Source: Microvirga sp. BSC39
GTDB taxonomy: Bacteria > Pseudomonadota > Alphaproteobacteria > Rhizobiales > Beijerinckiaceae
Reading direction: 5' to 3'
Length of the DNA stretch: 64,000 nt
Assembly (NCBI RefSeq): GCF_000739015.1
Contig: NZ_JPUG01000060.1
Coordinates: 62,001-126,000 of the forward strand
Part shown: piece after piece, positions 24,460 through 34,755 of the stretch
How the letters are laid out: each line of letters starts with the position of its first letter
Numbering within the stretch: position 1 is the first letter of the stretch
Position numbers and translations under genes: made by a program
The notes under the pieces: model-generated
Seen by the model: only the letters and a program-made list of their open reading frames with translations
What the model was told of the DNA's origin: nothing
Databases searched by the model: none

Positions 24460-25277
24460 TGGACCCGCTGATCATCACGGTTGCTCCCAATGGGGCACGT
24501 CGTGGCAAAGCTGATCATCCGGCTATCCCGCTCACCCCAGCCGAGATCGGGGTCGAGGCGGCCCGCTGCCAAGAGGCAGGGGCTTCGATGATCCACCTGC
24601 ACGTCCGAGATGCCGACGGGCGGCATTCCCTTGACCCAGACTTGTATCGGGCCGCCATTGCGGCCGTCCGGAAGGAAGCAGGCTCCGATCTGATTGTCCA
24701 GGTGACGACTGAGGCGGTTGGCCTCTACACGCCGGATCAGCAGATCGCCGCCATGCAGGCGCTTCAGCCGGAGGCCTTCTCCGTCGCTGTTCGCGAGCTC
24801 ATTCCCGATATGGCGTCCGAGACTGCGGCCGCCCAGTTCTTGAAGGAGCAGGCTGAGCGTGGGGTGTTCGTCCAGCACATTCTCTATGACGAGAACGACG
24901 TGCGGCGGTTTGCTGACCTTCTGGATCGGGGGGTTATTCCTCGCATCAGGGCAAGCGGGTTGTTCGTCCTCGGGCGCTACACGCAGGGGCAGCAATCATC
25001 GCCGAACGATATTCTGCCTTTCCTCAACGCGTGGGCTCTCGACCTGCCGTGGTCCCTCTGTGCGTTCGGCTGCCGTGAGGCGGCTTGCGCAATCACAGCG
25101 GCCTGCTTGGGCGGCCATGTTCGTGTTGGGTTTGAAAACAACCTCCACCTGCCGGATGGGACCTTGGCGCCCGACAATGCTGCTCTGGTCCGCGGGGTTG
25201 CGGATGTGGCCAGATCATTGAGGCTCACGGTCGCAACATCCGAGGAGGCTAGGCACGTGTTCGCCCATGAAGGATAG
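24456..25277 (+). CDS. BKACE-family beta-keto acid cleavage enzyme (DUF849)
   Basis: 273 aa TIM-barrel Zn enzyme. Metal-binding His pair in MIHLHVRDADGRHSLD (about 45). The start LIITVAPNGARRGKADHPAI and the end FENNLHLPDGTLAPDNA (about 228) are typical. BKACEs condense a 3-keto acid with acetyl-CoA, giving acetoacetate and a new CoA ester. It overlaps the dehydrogenase (ATGA). Together they match a two-step route from 3-hydroxy acid to 3-keto acid to CoA ester, for example as in carnitine breakdown. The specific substrate is open. Confidence 0.88.
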   Translation: MMDPLIITVAPNGARRGKADHPAIPLTPAEIGVEAARCQEAGASMIHLHVRDADGRHSLDPDLYRAAIAAVRKEAGSDLIVQVTTEAVGLYTPDQQIAAMQALQPEAFSVAVRELIPDMASETAAAQFLKEQAERGVFVQHILYDENDVRRFADLLDRGVIPRIRASGLFVLGRYTQGQQSSPNDILPFLNAWALDLPWSLCAFGCREAACAITAACLGGHVRVGFENNLHLPDGTLAPDNAALVRGVADVARSLRLTVATSEEARHVFAHEG

Positions 25278-25346
25278 TTTCCGGCGTGGAACAGAGGGCA
25301 GTCAACTTAATGACTTGAGACAGGTCTACCATCTAGGAGTAACAGA

Positions 25347-25868
25347 TCAGGCCCTCGCAACGTCAGTCACCTCAGTCCAACCCTGAAAGGCCCGAGCACG
25401 CGCCCGGCGACGATCAGCAGCGTTGGTGTTTGCAGGACGGTGGAAGAGGTTTGCAACCTGATCGTGAGCCGAGAGGAAGTGCTGCGCCTGCCTGGCCGAC
25501 TTGAGGCACTTCATGATGCGCTCGCGTCGGCGGGTTGGCTGATGAGAGTTCTCAGCGCGATTGTTCAAGCCTTTGTGCTGCCGGTGCTCCGCTCCAGGCA
25601 TCTCGACCCTCTTGGCAGCTGCGTAGCTCGCCAGTTTGTCCGTGATCAGCACGCGTGGAGCGATACCTTGCTTCTTGAGCAGCTTGCGCAGCAGACGCTT
25701 GGCCGCCTTCGCAATACGGCGGCTCTGAACCAGGATATCGAGCACGACCCCATGCTGGTCGACCGCACGCCAGAGCCAATGTTTCTTGCCCGCGATGCTG
25801 ATCACGACCTCGTCTAGGTGCCATTTGTCTCCAGCTGCCGGACGATGGCGGCGGGAAACGAGGGGCAC
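25347..25868 (-). pseudogene. IS6-family transposase lacking its N-terminus
   Basis: 173 aa remain. Catalytic DDE residues are present: WHLDEVVISIAGKKHW (first Asp), VLITDKLASYAAAKRV (second) and NNRAENSHQPTRRRER (Glu). The N-terminal HTH part (about 60-80 aa, RFPxEIIxHAVWLYFRFPLS region) is missing, and DNA upstream of 25868 is unrelated. Probably truncated and inactive. It is closest to the decayed copy at 19195. Confidence 0.75.
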
Positions 25869-26339
25869 GGATCGGTTCCATGCCTCATGAATAGCCTAAT
25901 CCGCGTCACTCTTCGGTTAGGCCGACGATGTCTTCTCAACTCCGAGGCTATCGATCAACGCCCCGAAGTATCTGTTCGGGCTGTTACGCAACGTGCCCTG
26001 CACACCATGCTGTCCGACTCAGATAGACAATCGGTAGACATTAACTCGCACAACATACGCGGCATGGAGCGAAGCGCTTCTTCCGTGTGAGCCAGAGGAA
26101 ATCGCCAGGCTCGGGCAGATGAAGATGTGCAACATCTTCATCTTGTCAGGCGTCACTCTCCCTTACGCGACACAGGTCTCGGGGGACCTGCCGCTGATGG
26201 ACGAACGTGACGACGGTAAAGCCAGCACAGTCCAAGCTGCCGAAGTCTGTGTGGCTTGCGAGAGCCAATTAAAGCGGAGTTTGAAAGATGGCTGCCAAAG
26301 ATTATTGCAGCAGCGTCATAAGCCCGTCATTGAGCCGCT
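25869..26339. other. no recognisable gene (about 470 bp)
   Basis: Contains the break behind the truncated IS6 transposase. A long frame at 26119-26574 (+) has no domain, no ribosome site and overlaps the DUF1127 gene in antisense. I do not call it a gene. Confidence 0.4.
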
Positions 26340-26375
26340 TTGGGTGAGCCCTGTGGCCGCTTGGCTCTCACCCAA
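26340..26375 (-). terminator. hairpin downstream of the DUF1127 gene
   Basis: TTGGGTGAG (26340-26348) pairs with CTCACCCAA (26367-26375), 34 bases past the DUF1127 stop. No U-tract follows on the minus strand, so it may be a stabilising hairpin or a weak terminator. Confidence 0.4.
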
Positions 26376-26408
26376 TCTCATCCGTCGCAGCGGCACTCGG
26401 TTCGGGCT

Positions 26409-26558
26409 TCAGTGGCTCTGGCGTGCCACCTGCGGGATGTCGTGTCTGGCAATACCGATGTCCGACAACTCACGATCAGACAGGGCATTTAACTGGCGTG
26501 CGGTTTCACGAGCACGCAACCAGCGACGAAGACCTGAAAGAACAACTGATAAAAACAT
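26409..26558 (-). CDS. DUF1127 small protein
   Basis: 49 aa. ATG 26558 follows GAGG at 8 bases. MFLSVVLSGLRRWLRARET, then ARQLNALSDRELSDIGIARH and DIPQVARQ. The LxxLSDREL.DIGI.R.DI signature is DUF1127. In alphaproteobacteria, short DUF1127 proteins bind RNA or affect small-RNA turnover, phosphate and carbon stress; that role is from the family. A longer frame to 26666 crosses a terminator and is rejected. The leader carries a GTGC-GCCG-GCAC hairpin just before the ribosome site. Confidence 0.85.
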   Translation of the reverse strand: MFLSVVLSGLRRWLRARETARQLNALSDRELSDIGIARHDIPQVARQSH

Positions 26559-26614
26559 AACGCAACCTCGATGATGTGCCGGCGCACGCGCACAGGCGCC
26601 GCGCACTGGCTGTG

Positions 26615-26642
26615 AGAAAAAAGGCCACCTTTGAGGGTGGCC
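26615..26642 (-). terminator. rho-independent terminator of the acidic-protein gene
   Basis: Minus strand: GGCCACC, loop CTCAAA, GGTGGCC (26642-26623), followed by a T6 run. A perfect 7-bp GC-rich stem. It ends transcription from the gene at 26805-27086 before the separate DUF1127 unit. Confidence 0.8.
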
Positions 26643-26804
26643 GAGTTTTGGGAGGAAACCCGCCACAGAAAGGCCGCGGCGGAGGAGAGGTCATCTACAG
26701 CGCACCCGGCTCATGACAAACCCAGTTAAGCCCAGCCCTGTCATGCAGACTAAGCATGGAACAGATGTGGAGCGTTTACTCCTCGTTTACGGCTGCCGAG
26801 CAAT

Positions 26805-27086
26805 TCATACCGGGACCTTGCTGACGATCCACGCCGCCGCCACCGGGCTGAAGCCTATTTCGATCAGCTCCTCCTCAAGGTCCTCAATGGGATCAGGCTC
26901 CAATGTAATCGGGTTGTCTTCTGCTTCCGGCTCCCGCCTGCCCTCGTCCTGCTCCGCATCCTCGAGAGGCGCTACCGTAACGCGCACGACCGGATCTTCG
27001 TCGCCATCATCCTCACTGTCATAGACCTTGAGCGTGACCCAGCGCTCCTCGACCTCGTCCTCATAAACCGTTTTCCACTCGCCCAT
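26805..27086 (-). CDS. acidic hypothetical protein (93 aa)
   Basis: ATG 27086 follows GGAGGGG with good spacing; the longer frame to 27221 is rejected. MGEWKTVYEDEVEERWVTL, KVYDSEDDGDEDPVVRVTVA, then an extremely acidic middle (EDAEQDEGRREPEAEDN) and a short hydrophobic end (IGFSPVAAAWIVSKVPV). No domain recognised. Predicted pI is very low; a DNA-mimic or chaperone-like role is only speculation. Ended by the terminator at 26615-26642. Confidence 0.7.
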   Translation of the reverse strand: MGEWKTVYEDEVEERWVTLKVYDSEDDGDEDPVVRVTVAPLEDAEQDEGRREPEAEDNPITLEPDPIEDLEEELIEIGFSPVAAAWIVSKVPV

Positions 27087-27397
27087 GCTCCCCTCCTGGA
27101 TCATGAACCGGGTAAGGCCCGGCAATGATGCTGTCGCACTATAGCGCTTTAACGCCATCACATTGTCGTGCTTCAGGGCCCTAGTGCCATTGTGTGCCAA
27201 AAGGGCACACCCATGCCCCAATGCGGAGGCAAATCCCGCAACCCCTTGACTGTCTCCGTAGACTTCAGTCCCGTTCAGACAAATCCCGACGGGGCTTTTT
27301 CCTGCCCAGTGGCCGCACGACTTCGACCAGATCGCGTGGTGTTCCTATGCGAGGGTGCCTAACGCGACGCGGAGCTGTCGAGGGGAATGCTCTGGAC

Positions 27398-28209
27398 GGT
27401 ATTGTCACGTTAACCAGCATCGGACGCAATGAGACAAGTTCGGCCGCATGACGGCTTCAAGCAGCGACATTCGCCGCGACTTTTCACTCCGCCATGGCGT
27501 TGAGACGGTGAAGGTGGGCCGCACTGGCAGAGCGGCGGGAGCGGGGTAGAATGAAAAGGTTGTGGCCCGCAGAAAACAGGTTGACAACCTCTGCAGCCCT
27601 TCGGGATATCGAAAGCCCTGCCTCGCCCGTTCTCGCCGGTGAAACGGCAGATGCGAATTCTCTGCCCGATTGTTGAGCCCCTTGTGCGGGAGGTGTTCGA
27701 CTTCTGGCATGATCTGACGCTGGGCGGCAGCGTAGGAGCCGAGCTTATCGGTGATCATCCACCGGGGTGGGCAGCCCTGCTTCTTCAAGAGGTGCCTCAG
27801 CAGGCGCTTGGCTGCCGTGGTGTTGCGGCGGGTCTGGATGATCTCATCGAGCACATAGCCGTCCTGATCAACCGCCTGCCACAACCAGTGTATCTGGCCA
27901 GAGATCGTGACCACGACCTCATCCAAATGCCAGATGTCGCGGCGGCTTGGCGGCTTGCGCCTGAGACGGCGAGCGTACGCGGGTCCGAACTTCAGCGCCC
28001 AGCGACGGACCGTCTCATAGGAGACGACGATGCCACGCTCGAGCAGCATCTCCTCGATTAGCCGCAGGCTCAGCGGAAATCGGAAGTACAACCACACCGC
28101 ATGGGCGATGATCTCAGGCGGAAAGCGATGGCTTTTGTAGCTGACGGTCTTGCTCATGCCGGATCATCTACACCGCTCAATCTCATGTCTGAGCTAACGT
28201 GACAACACC
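27398..28209 (-). mobile_element. IS6-family insertion sequence, 812 bp
   Basis: Ends are GGTATTGTCACGTTAAC (27398-27414) and, on the minus strand, GGTGTTGTCACGTTAGC (28209-28193): 17-bp inverted repeats with two mismatches. They enclose one transposase gene. The 8-bp flanks (CTCTGGAC and ACCTTCAC) differ, so there is no target duplication; IS6 members move by replicon fusion and recombination, which can remove it. Confidence 0.85.
27405..28157 (-). pseudogene. IS6-family transposase, C-terminal frameshift
   Basis: The first 190 residues align closely with the intact copy at 40252-40953. DDE residues are IWHLDEVVVTISGQIHW, WMITDKLGSYAAAQRQ and NNRAENSHLPFHRRER. After LQRLSTC the frame diverges (FLRATTFSFYPAPAA). 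The +1 frame restores NLFSAGHNLFILPRSRRSAS then a TGA where the other copy has W. A single-base indel plus a nonsense change has therefore altered the tail. The catalytic core is complete, so residual activity cannot be excluded. Confidence 0.75.
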
Positions 28210-28390
28210 ACCTTCACTCCAGCCAGTAAGAAGCGCGACCCGGGCACCCAGCAGCCCATCCAGCGGAGTTTTCAACAGCATCGACCCAAGGCGGACATTC
28301 GCGGTGTCCACTTAGGTGATGTCTGGATGGCGCCCCTGTCCCTTTTGGCAAGCAGAAACGGCATCACTCGAATTTGAATAATTGATCTCC

Positions 28391-28415
28391 GGAACCAACA
28401 GATCTTCGACGTGTT
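28391..28415 (+). promoter_or_regulatory. probable EcfG-type promoter of the SDR-GH15 pair
   Basis: GGAAC (28391-28395), 16-bp spacer, TGTT (28412-28415). One mismatch in the -10 box, but the invariant GTT is kept. It lies 44 bases before the SDR start. Confidence 0.5.
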
Positions 28416-28458
28416 CACGAACGGTTTCAATATCGTTCCGCGCGCAGGTGTAGGAGAC

Positions 28459-29259
28459 ATGACGTTGTTGAAAGCTCAATCGGCCCTGGTGACAGGTGGC
28501 TCGTCAGGCATCGGCGCCGCAGTGGCGCAAGCGCTTGCGGCCGCCGGCGCCAAAGTCGCGATTAACTATCACTCTGGCCGTGAGGCGGCTGAGGCCATTG
28601 CGGCGGACATCAGAGCATCCGGCGGCGAGGCCTTCGCCATTGAAGCTGATGTCTCTGATGAGGGTGCTGTCGAGCAGATGATCGCCGCCACCGTCGAGCG
28701 ATTCGGCCGGCTGGAAATTCTCGTGGCGAACTCTGGCCTCCAGAAGGATGCGCCCTTCCGAGACCTCGCACTTGAGGATTGGCAGCGTGTGATCGACGTC
28801 AACTTGACCGGGCAGTTCCTCTCCTGCCGCGGTGCTGTGCGGCAGTTCCTGGCCCAGGACGAACGGCACGATCTATCGAAGGCTCGCGGCAAGATCATCT
28901 GCATGTCCTCGGTCCATGAGGTGATCCCCTGGGCAGGGCACGTGAACTATGCCGCTTCTAAGGGTGGCATCATGTTGATGATGAAGAGCCTGGCTCAGGA
29001 GGTCGCCCCTGAGCGAATTCGGGTAAACTCCATCGCTCCAGGAGCAATCCGGACCCCGATCAACAAGGATGCCTGGGGGACGGAGGAGGCGCTTCGAAAG
29101 CTGCTCACGCTGATACCCTATGGCCGCATCGGCGAACCGGAAGATGTCGCACGGGCAGCCGTGTGGCTGGCCTCAGATGAGAGCGACTATGTCACAGGCA
29201 CAACGCTCTTCGTCGATGGCGGCATGACCCTGTATCCGGGCTTTGCCGGTAACGGGTAG
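28459..29259 (+). CDS. SDR-family oxidoreductase (glucose 1-dehydrogenase-like)
   Basis: 266 aa. ATG 28459 follows TAGGAG; the longer start at 28411 would include the promoter. Cofactor motif GGSSGIGAAV (about 15), NSG in VANSGLQKDAPF (about 92), active Ser in IICMSSVHEVIPW (about 150), and YAASKGGIMLM (about 163-167). End: IPYGRIGEPEDVARAAVWLA and GTTLFVDGGMTLYP. The closest pattern is glucose/aldose 1-dehydrogenase. It is 6 bases from a GH15 enzyme, suggesting oxidation of the released glucose. Confidence 0.88.
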   Translation: MTLLKAQSALVTGGSSGIGAAVAQALAAAGAKVAINYHSGREAAEAIAADIRASGGEAFAIEADVSDEGAVEQMIAATVERFGRLEILVANSGLQKDAPFRDLALEDWQRVIDVNLTGQFLSCRGAVRQFLAQDERHDLSKARGKIICMSSVHEVIPWAGHVNYAASKGGIMLMMKSLAQEVAPERIRVNSIAPGAIRTPINKDAWGTEEALRKLLTLIPYGRIGEPEDVARAAVWLASDESDYVTGTTLFVDGGMTLYPGFAGNG

Positions 29260-29265
29260 CCGCCT

Positions 29266-31107
<1,842 letters not shown>

Positions 31108-31380
31108 GGAGGCTGACTGATCGAAGCGGTCGACTGAGCAGACTTAATGATGATCCCTGTGGCGATGCCAGGCCCGTTCCTTGTTCCGATGGATCACTAA
31201 TACACTGCCGATGCGACCGGTGACATTGCTGGGGCAGTATACCGGATAATGTGATAGCGACCATAAAGCCAGCTGGGTGGCTCCTCAGTGGGAACAGGAT
31301 CGTTCCAGCGCAGTCAGCGACTGGCGACCGGGATCAATCCCTTACAAGTATTGGCTTCTCAATCGACTACTCCCGAAATC

Positions 31381-33253
31381 TCATGCCTCTTGTTGAGGTT
31401 TGATCAAGACAGGGTCTTCTATCAGAAATGGTCGAGTTCCATCGACCGGCTCAAGCCGCGAAGGTGTCGAGCCCGTGGATCGCCTGAATTTGCTCGCAGC
31501 CCGCCGAATTCCTACGGGATAGATCGTCAACTCGCCTGAAGGAGCAATGCAAAGGCGCAGAAAGTTCTTGTAATGCGGGCTCCTGAGAGCGCTTGAGGCA
31601 TCGTCCCTATGGTGACGAAACAAGTTCAGCGACAGGGTGAGGTAAAGAGCCAACACCAGCGGCCCTACGATGTATCCTGCCACGGCTGTCGCGAGCGCTG
31701 CCAGTGGAGGTTGCCACGCGAGCCACACCGGCCCGAACTCCACCAACCAGGCTCTCAGCATTGCTACCATTGTTCCTCCCAGCAGCACGGCGGCGGCAAG
31801 GTGAGAGAAAGCGTGGATCAGCCCGGCTGTCCAACGGTACCACAGCTTGGAGGTGTCGGTGAAGAACACCACGCCCGTTGCCACGGCGACAACCCAAAAT
31901 AGCGAGAACGGCTCCCAGGACAGCCGCTGAACCACTTGGGACAAAAGATGGGCCGCTGAACTCATTTGGGTGTCAGGCGTGATAAGCGCAGATGCTGTGA
32001 CGGCATAAGCTGGGGCTGTCGCGAAGCCGAACGACCAATTGCGGACTGGAAAGAGGAACAGGTTCGTCCAGGCAAGCCACCACGAGAACTGGCGGGACGG
32101 AAACTTCTTACGACAGGAGAATCGGGTTTTCCCTTCCTCGTCTTCCAGTACGCTATCGTCGTGACCATGCGTCAGGTGAAGAAAGGCGCCACCGCCGCCC
32201 GCAACGATCTTCTGCACGCCATTGTCATTCTCGTGGCGGGAGTAATGGTGATAATCCCCCGCTGTCATTCTCGTGGCGGGAGTAATGGTGATAATCCCCC
32301 GCCAGGAAGAGTTTGACTCTGTCGCCAAAGAGAGCCTCAAGCTCACGAATGGAGCGGTAGGCATACTCGTCCGGATAGATCTTCTCGTTGATCCAGTTGG
32401 GCTCAGCATGGCAGAGGATGATACTCTCCTCCGGGCCAATCTGCTTCTCAAGTTGTTCGAAGAAGGCATGCTGGGGGCCATCAATGTCATTGCCGAGCTG
32501 AAGATCCGTTCCAATCAACCACCAGCCTTGTGGGAGCTTGAGTGCAAAGTAGCTCCGCTGCTGCGGGGCCTCCCAGACGGCAAAGCTGCCGCGGGAGCAG
32601 AAGAGGCGGGTGAATGAGACTAGACTGTCATACCAGTCATGGTTTCCCGGCACGGCAAACACATGGGGGCTTAATCGCAGCGACTCGGTGGCGTCTCCCT
32701 TGGGAAAGGCATGCTCAAAAGGCAGGATCAAGCGCGTCTCGTAAGCCTCAAGGCTGGCAGCCGGGTAGACCTCATCGCCTCCGAAGATCAGTATACTCCC
32801 GCGCTCCGTCTGAACTCCCTTGGTGCCATCGCCCTGCGTCTCGCTGGTGGAGAGTGCGAGTTTGTCCTGGGCGGCATGGTACGCGACCGTGTAAGTTGCG
32901 TCCCAACCGTCGCCGGTGTCACTGATGTAGTCTATCCAGAACGGCTCCGGCTGGTTACTGTAGTCGTAGGGGCCGAAAGGGGTGGCGCCTTGTGCTCCAC
33001 TTCGGCTGCCGTCATCGCGGGTAATGCCCTCGACAAGACGCGGGTCGGCATGCCGGCCAAACACAGTTGCAATCGCCACCTGCTGGCTGGTCCGGAGAAG
33101 CTGGAGCGGAGCATACCAACAGACACTCGGTTTCGCTTTCTTGGGGCGCACGGGATTAGGCACAACTCTGGAGCTCTTGGGATCCTGGATACTATGGTTC
33201 AGCTGTCGGATTGTTCCCGGATAGGAGCCAGCGCCGAATCTGTTTCTCTTCAA
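31381..33253 (-). pseudogene. membrane metallophosphoesterase, frameshifted by a 40-bp duplication
   Basis: The first frame (33253 to 32225) encodes a calcineurin-like phosphoesterase: ILIFGGDEVYP, HVFAVPGNHDWYDSLVSF, IILCHAEPNW, and KLFLAGDYHHYSRHE. The second frame (to 31381) continues NDNGVQKIVAGGGGAFLHLT, GHDD, then about five TM segments (WWLAWTNLFLFPVRNW through GPLVLALYLTLSLNL) and a C-terminal domain. The shift is caused by two identical 40-bp copies at 32223-32302; removing one gives a single protein of about 610 aa. The gene is either broken, phase-variable, or carries an assembly artefact. Confidence 0.85.
32223..32302. repeat. exact 40-bp tandem duplication inside the phosphoesterase gene
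   Basis: Copies at 32223-32262 and 32263-32302 are identical; each begins TGTCATTCTCGTGGCGGG and ends TAATCCCCCGC. Forty is not a multiple of three, so the second copy shifts the frame and repeats the AGDYHHYSRHEND coding segment. Confidence 0.95.
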
Positions 33254-33382
33254 AAGTGACCGCCAGGGCCGCCAAGTAGAAGCCCTATCAGTTTCCTTGA
33301 TCGCAGGGCTGTGACTTCTGCCTCGGAGCGGAGTGAGAGCGCTTGAGAGATGCTGCAGCGGAACTCGACTGAATAAGACGAC

Positions 33383-33433
33383 GCTCTGACTTTTAATTGG
33401 AGGGTCCTGGGTTCGAGTCCAGCGCGTTCACCA
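33383..33433 (+). pseudogene. 3' remnant of a tRNA-Lys (anticodon TTT)
   Basis: Anticodon arm TCTGA-CTTTTAA-TTGGA (stem with two G-T pairs, anticodon TTT), variable bases, the T-arm GTTCGAGTC, and an acceptor strand GCGCGTTC-ACCA ending at 33433. No matching D-arm or 5' acceptor strand lies upstream. The T-stem lacks one C compared with the usual GTTCGAGTCCCAG, so it does not pair well. It is not functional. tRNA 3' ends are classic integration sites, so it may mark an old integration scar. Confidence 0.55.
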
Positions 33434-33746
33434 AACTATATCAAGCACTTAGGTGCCGATTAGGTTTAGCCTTGCTTCCCAGAAAACCGGATTGGAAAGC
33501 GTATGGGAAGCAATCTCAACTGAGTGAGCTTTTTCCTCCGCGATCCCATCGGCTCACCCGCAGGCCGAAAGCCACTGCCAGGATCAATGAACGTCAGGAA
33601 TAGCCAGCGAGCAGACCTTGTCACGGCCAAGCTGAATGGCCGAGTTTGACCCTGAGCTGACGTAGAGCCATCTTACGGCAGCTCTACTTGCGGAATGCTC
33701 AGGTAAAGAAGGGTCGCTGCGAGCACCGGCCCTTCGATACAGGTGT
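33434..33746. other. no recognisable gene (313 bp)
   Basis: Sequence after the tRNA remnant. A 68-codon frame at 33397-33603 overlaps the remnant and has no protein-like pattern. Nothing else seen. Confidence 0.4.
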
Positions 33747-34370
33747 TTAGTCCGCCGCATTCGCCGCGGGGGCGAAGGTGCGAGCGTCGATGACCTTGCC
33801 GCTGTCCTGGCCCTCCACGCTCTGCACGTAGGCCTGGGCCACTTGGTCGGCCGGCATGCCGCCAGCAGGATCCATGCCCATGGCGGTCAGCGTCTCGCTG
33901 ACCCAGGGCGGGCTCACCACGTTAACGCGAATGTTGCGCGGCCTCTCCAAGGCGGCAGCGCCGGCAAATCCCTCAAGGGCGGAGTTCACCAAGCTGACGG
34001 CGGCACTCCCGGGCATAGGCTCACGGGCGAGAACGCCGCTCGTAAGAGTAAACGAGCCTCCCTCGTTGATATGATGCAACCCGATGCGCACCAGGTTGAC
34101 TTGACCCATCAGCTTGTTGGTGAGGCTGAGTTGGAAATCCTCGTCAGTCAGATCCTGAAGCGGCTTGAAGGCGGCTTGGCCAGCCGCGCTGACAAGCGCG
34201 TCAAATGGGCCAATGGCCTGAAACAGGCGCTCGATCGACTCTTTTGAGGCAAGATCCACCTGATGTTCGCCTCTCGAGTGCGAGACGGGGATGGTCTCGT
34301 GGCGAGCTGACAGAGCCTCGACAACAGCCCGGCCGATGGTGCCAGTCGCCCCAACAACAACGATTCTCAT
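33747..34370 (-). CDS. atypical short-chain dehydrogenase (207 aa)
   Basis: Cofactor motif IVVVGATGTIGRAVVEAL (about 3-20), with the Asp loop LASKESIERLF, and NAG-like VSAAGQAAFK (about 61). The catalytic Ser is at FTLTSGVLAREP (about 109), but the usual YxxxK reads SAAVSLVNSALEG, so both Tyr and Lys are absent. It is short for a classical SDR (about 250 aa). It resembles the putative YtfG/SDR_a-like proteins annotated as short-chain dehydrogenases. It may bind a nucleotide without oxidoreductase activity. Monocistronic. Confidence 0.75.
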   Translation of the reverse strand: MRIVVVGATGTIGRAVVEALSARHETIPVSHSRGEHQVDLASKESIERLFQAIGPFDALVSAAGQAAFKPLQDLTDEDFQLSLTNKLMGQVNLVRIGLHHINEGGSFTLTSGVLAREPMPGSAAVSLVNSALEGFAGAAALERPRNIRVNVVSPPWVSETLTAMGMDPAGGMPADQVAQAYVQSVEGQDSGKVIDARTFAPAANAAD

Positions 34371-34755
34371 GCTCTCCTCCTGCCTTGGTTCAACTCTGCC
34401 CAGCGGCTGATATAGGGATGCCGAGAAAGTGGAACAGGAGCCATCGGCAGGCTCAACATAGACCGGGGCTGTGGATCTCCGACACAGTTAGGGTCAGGGT
34501 GCATAGGGTAGGATGGCAGCTAACGTCACTCGCCCAGCGTAGACGAAACTGAGGACAAAGGTCGGCTAGTGGCACCAGGCCGAAGTAGGCCGAACGTCTC
34601 GACCTAAGGGGTAAGCAGATTTCTACACTGCCGCGTTCATGGGCCGTCCGTGACCCACAACAGACCTTCGGCTGTCTTAAGTCGTCACGACGAGCAGTCC
34701 CGACTTCTAAGATTTCATTCCCGTAGGAGAGAATGGGGTAAAGGGTTATCATCGC

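Noticed and set aside
26119..26574. 151-aa open frame on the plus strand
   Set aside because: It runs antisense across the DUF1127 gene and has no domain or start signal.
27168..27362. 64-aa frame beside the IS6-type element
   Set aside because: Antisense to the extended frame of the acidic-protein gene and without a start signal.
33383..33433. Functional tRNA-Lys gene
   Set aside because: The D-arm and 5' acceptor strand are missing and the T-stem is one base short.
33397..33603. 68-aa open frame
   Set aside because: It overlaps the tRNA remnant, has no ribosome site and no protein-like pattern.
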